A stretch of DNA of 64,000 nt from assembly GCF_003855395.1 (NCBI RefSeq), contig NZ_CP034015.1, forward strand, positions 1,498,001 to 1,562,000, in the 5' to 3' direction. Source of the DNA: Shewanella livingstonensis. Its GTDB lineage: Bacteria > Pseudomonadota > Gammaproteobacteria > Enterobacterales > Shewanellaceae. Shown here piece after piece: positions 61,527 to 64,000 of the stretch. Within the stretch, counting starts at the first letter, position 1. Every line of letters starts with the position of its first letter. A program made the translations under genes and the position numbers. The notes beneath the pieces are model-generated. The model was not told the origin of the DNA. It saw only the letters and a program-made list of their open reading frames with translations, and did no database searches.

Positions 61527-62528
61527 TTATTGCCATTGGCGCTCATAAGCGCCTAATGTGGTGATTTGTCCTTCGGATACTTTTGCTAATGCTTGTGCCC
61601 ATTGTGGTTGCTCGCAAAAAGAGTCTGGATTAGCTAAATAAGTATCGATAGCGCTACGCCAAACGTGAGTCACTTGGCTGACGTAAGCGGGGCTGCGCTG
61701 ACGTCCTTCAATTTTGAGTGATTTAATCCCTGCTTTAGCGAGCTCTGGCAATAAACTTAAGGTATTTAAACTGGTAGGCGACTCGAGTAAATATTTTGCA
61801 TCATGATCGTATTCAGCAACATAACGACCTTTACACACCACGGGATAACCCAGTTGTTGGCTCGCATCGGCCTTATCGATTAATACATCATTGAGTCGAG
61901 TTAATTTATCGCTACCAGAATCTTGCCAGCGCACATGATTTGCCGGGGAGCATGAACCGCCGGTATTGGGTGATTGTCCTGTTACATAAGACGATAAATG
62001 ACAGCGACCTTCAGCCATGATGCATAAGCTACCAAAAGCAAACACCTCAAGCTCAACTGGGCTCACTTTCGCTAAGTCTCGAACCTGCTTTATCGATAAC
62101 ACTCTTGGCAATACAGCGCGTTCAATATTAAAAGCCTGTTGATAAAATGACAGAGCCCCTAAGTTGGTAGCACTGGCTTGTACTGATAAATGCAGCGGAA
62201 GATGCGGATAATGCTGGTGGGCATAATCGAGCAATGATAAGTCGGCAACGATGAGAGCATCCATTGCTAATTGTGCTGCTAAATCAACTGCCTGATACCA
62301 GCGATGTTCTTCACCAGGTTTAGGAAAGGTATTGAGGGTTAAAAACACCTTTCTACCTTGGCTATGGGCCAATTGGGTGGCTTGTGCTAGTTGCGCAGCA
62401 GAAAAATTTAATCCTGCAAATGAACGTGCATTGGTGTCATCTTTTAGTCCGAGGTATACCGCATCAGCGCCAGCGTTGAGAGCGGCCTTTAGCGACGCTA
62501 AATTACCTGCAGGGCATAAGAGTTCCAT
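61527..62528 (-). CDS. ubiU: UbiU, oxygen-independent ubiquinone hydroxylation subunit
   Basis: U32-family partner of UbiV. Cys169, Cys176, Cys193 and Cys232 fall at the same numbers as the four 4Fe-4S ligands I recall for E. coli UbiU. The family signature is FAFGSLCIMAEGRCHLSSY. The N-terminus MELLCPAGNLASLKAALNAGADAVYLG is typical. 333 residues (E. coli 331). ATG 62528, divergent from ubiT across about 140 bases, the arrangement known in E. coli and many facultative anaerobes. Confidence 0.95.
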   Translation of the reverse strand: MELLCPAGNLASLKAALNAGADAVYLGLKDDTNARSFAGLNFSAAQLAQATQLAHSQGRKVFLTLNTFPKPGEEHRWYQAVDLAAQLAMDALIVADLSLLDYAHQHYPHLPLHLSVQASATNLGALSFYQQAFNIERAVLPRVLSIKQVRDLAKVSPVELEVFAFGSLCIMAEGRCHLSSYVTGQSPNTGGSCSPANHVRWQDSGSDKLTRLNDVLIDKADASQQLGYPVVCKGRYVAEYDHDAKYLLESPTSLNTLSLLPELAKAGIKSLKIEGRQRSPAYVSQVTHVWRSAIDTYLANPDSFCEQPQWAQALAKVSEGQITTLGAYERQWQ

Positions 62529-62587
62529 GTTGGTGTTCTCATTTTTTTCAAAGAACAGGAGTGTAAATGTGATTGAGTTAACATGAT

Positions 62588-62601
62588 TTGATTTAAAACA
62601 G
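62588..62601. promoter_or_regulatory. possible FNR/Anr box between ubiU and ubiT
   Basis: TTGATTTAAAACAG agrees with TTGATNNNNATCAA at 8 of 10 positions. Oxygen control of ubiTUV is known in other species; this site is a weak match. Confidence 0.35.
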
Positions 62602-62668
62602 GTTTCGTTAGATAAATTGCCAGTAAACTCACTTGATTATTGGTTCTATTTGCAAGTAGGTACTCTCG

Positions 62669-63178
62669 ATGGCACAAGCATTTACACAACAATTATCGCA
62701 ACAATTAGCAAAAAATGTATTACATTTTGCGCCTCAAGTGAGTCGTCGATCGCTTAATGTGATACCAGAAAAGTTAAAAATAGTCGTCATTAATAAACTA
62801 CTCAATATCGTGTTAGCACAACAATTGAAGTCCGATGAACTCGATTTTCTCAAACAAAAATGGGTAGGCATTTGTGTTGATGATATTGGTTTGCGTTTTG
62901 AGGTGGGTGTGGAACAACAATTACGGGTGCGTGCCTTTACTCAGCCCGATGTGACATTAAGCGCTAATGTGCCTGAATTAATTTTGGTTGCGGCAGGTAA
63001 AGAAGACCCCGACACACTGTTTTTTCAGCGTAAATTACGTATAGAAGGCGATACTGAGTTAGGTTTAGAAGTTAAAAATCTATTGTTGTCCATTGAGTTA
63101 GATAACTTACCTAAACCCGCTCGGATAGGTATTGAACAGCTAGCAAAAATGCTCAACATATTAAACCCCAGTGAATGA
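62669..63178 (+). CDS. ubiT: UbiT, SCP2-domain ubiquinone biosynthesis accessory factor
   Basis: Lipid-binding protein needed with UbiUV for anaerobic ubiquinone synthesis. The SCP2 lipid-transfer domain covers about residues 45-150 (LRVRAFTQPDVTLSANVPELILVA and FFQRKLRIEGDTELGLEVKNLL). 169 residues (E. coli 174). ATG 62669; divergent partner of ubiU-ubiV. Confidence 0.92.
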   Translation: MAQAFTQQLSQQLAKNVLHFAPQVSRRSLNVIPEKLKIVVINKLLNIVLAQQLKSDELDFLKQKWVGICVDDIGLRFEVGVEQQLRVRAFTQPDVTLSANVPELILVAAGKEDPDTLFFQRKLRIEGDTELGLEVKNLLLSIELDNLPKPARIGIEQLAKMLNILNPSE

Positions 63179-63355
63179 TTGATACCATCAATTGAAGTGT
63201 GCACACAAACAAGCTGCCGCGAACTGAAAAGGTTGAGTAGCTTTGACTGATGACATCATTAATCTACTGGGTACAATCCAATATAGCTTGTTATTACTCA
63301 ACATTAACTCTACTCTCTATCAGAAATTTACATTCGCTAAATCAAAGGCAATCCA

Positions 63356-63736
63356 ATGAAAAAAGTTCTTGTAGTCGCCGCAGTAATGTTAACTTATTTG
63401 ACTTGTATTTCAACCGCCCACGCTGGCATCGTGTCTTCGGAACAGGTTATTGTTCAACAACAAAACATATATAATAAACAACAAGTTATTTCAATGCTTG
63501 ATAACGTTGAAGTACAAAACAAACTGGTAGCACTTGGTGTTAGTTTGGCGGATGCTGAAATGCGTATTGCCAGTATGACCGATCAGGAAGTCAATCAATT
63601 AAATACCCAGATAAATGATATGCCTGCAGCTGCTGGTGGCGTAGTTGGGGTTGTTGTCACGGTATTAGTAGTATTGGTGGTACTTGATTTAGTGGGTGTA
63701 ACCGATGTATTTTCTTTCATTCGGCCGATAAACTAA
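63356..63736 (+). CDS. PA2779-family small exported membrane protein
   Basis: 126 residues. Signal peptide with A-H-A cleavage near residue 23, a polar helical segment (SSEQVIVQQQNIYNKQQVISM and later LADAEMRIASMTDQEVNQL), then a C-terminal hydrophobic helix GGVVGVVVTVLVVLVVLDLVGV. This layout matches the PA2779 family, normally found beside a PA2778-type peptidase, which follows here. AAGGC precedes ATG 63356. Function unknown. Confidence 0.78.
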   Translation: MKKVLVVAAVMLTYLTCISTAHAGIVSSEQVIVQQQNIYNKQQVISMLDNVEVQNKLVALGVSLADAEMRIASMTDQEVNQLNTQINDMPAAAGGVVGVVVTVLVVLVVLDLVGVTDVFSFIRPIN

Positions 63737-63751
63737 ATCGTATTACCAAAT

Positions 63752-64000
63752 ATGAGTCGCATCAGCATGTTCACAAAAGCCATTTGCATAACTGGCTTTT
63801 GTTTATTTCTTAGCGGCTGTCTATCGGTGCCGCCCCAGACAGCCATTCTATTAGCCAACCCGCCCGACATTTCGGCTAGATATCAAATCCCTGAGGTTCC
63901 TTTTTACCCTCAAGAGGATTATTTCTGTGGTCCTACAACCCTCGCTGAAGTGTTCAATTTTTACGGGATAAGTAAAACACCTCAGCAAATAGCGCCCGCA
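63752..64000 (+). CDS. PA2778-family cysteine peptidase lipoprotein, truncated by window end
   Basis: Open to the window end (83 codons seen). Signal peptide with lipobox LSGC (Cys23). Then VPFYPQEDYFCGPTTLAEVFNFYG, the C39-like motif with catalytic Cys in FCGPTTLA. Begins 15 bases after the PA2779-like gene, so the two form an operon. The catalytic His and the rest of the protein, usually with TPR repeats, lie outside the window. Confidence 0.85.
   Translation, partial: MSRISMFTKAICITGFCLFLSGCLSVPPQTAILLANPPDISARYQIPEVPFYPQEDYFCGPTTLAEVFNFYGISKTPQQIAPA

Overview
The window looks like a chromosomal core segment of a marine gammaproteobacterium, most probably Shewanella or a close Alteromonadales relative. 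This rests on gene content, protein sequences that read like gammaproteobacterial orthologues (for example an FtsH N-terminus almost identical to E. coli), the conserved rlmE-ftsH-folP-glmM and secG-tRNA-rimP-nusA-infB-rbfA-truB-rpsO-pnp-nlpI gene orders, and marine accessory genes. It is gene dense. I saw no insertion sequence, prophage, CRISPR array or rRNA operon.

Layout: 0-4.4 kb carries a purine permease, proB-proA and an unknown membrane protein. 4.4-8.1 kb holds dnaK-dnaJ behind a clear sigma-32 promoter. 8.2-11.0 kb has a DEAD-box helicase, an M48 lipoprotein protease and an FKBP isomerase. 11.1-17.2 kb is dapB, carA-carB and greA. 17.6-21.2 kb is the most interesting part: an ORF with a membrane signal and a C-terminal VemP-like arrest motif, followed by a stand-alone secD-secF pair. 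21.2-28.1 kb is yhbY, rlmE, ftsH, folP, glmM, tpiA, secG and two tRNAs (Leu-GAG and initiator Met). 28.1-41.0 kb is rimP-nusA-infB-rbfA-truB-rpsO, a GGDEF-EAL protein, pnp and nlpI. 41.0-43.7 kb is prfC and a TatD-family gene. 43.8-51.1 kb is a nucleoside uptake and salvage island (nupC, tsx-like porin, deoC-deoA-deoB-deoD). 51.1-60.2 kb has ytjB/serB, an alpha/beta hydrolase, two PilZ proteins, radA and a YjiH-family membrane protein. 60.6-63.2 kb is the oxygen-independent ubiquinone cluster ubiV-ubiU / ubiT. The right edge carries a PA2779-like protein and the start of a PA2778-like cysteine peptidase cut by the window.

Main highlight: the 212-residue ORF at 17640-18278 ends in a sequence resembling the arrest motif of Vibrio VemP, the export-monitoring nascent chain that controls secDF2. 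It sits directly upstream of secD and of an intergenic region able to form mutually exclusive hairpins and a stem over the only Shine-Dalgarno-like sequence of secD. This suggests a force-sensing translation-arrest switch controlling a second SecDF in a non-Vibrio genus. The module sits between greA and yhbY, which are neighbours in E. coli.

Other themes: many genes appear to start at GTG or TTG (carA, ftsH, rimP, folP, glmM, pnp, ytjB, yjiH), and most transcription units end in strong intrinsic terminators. Three c-di-GMP related proteins lie within about 24 kb.
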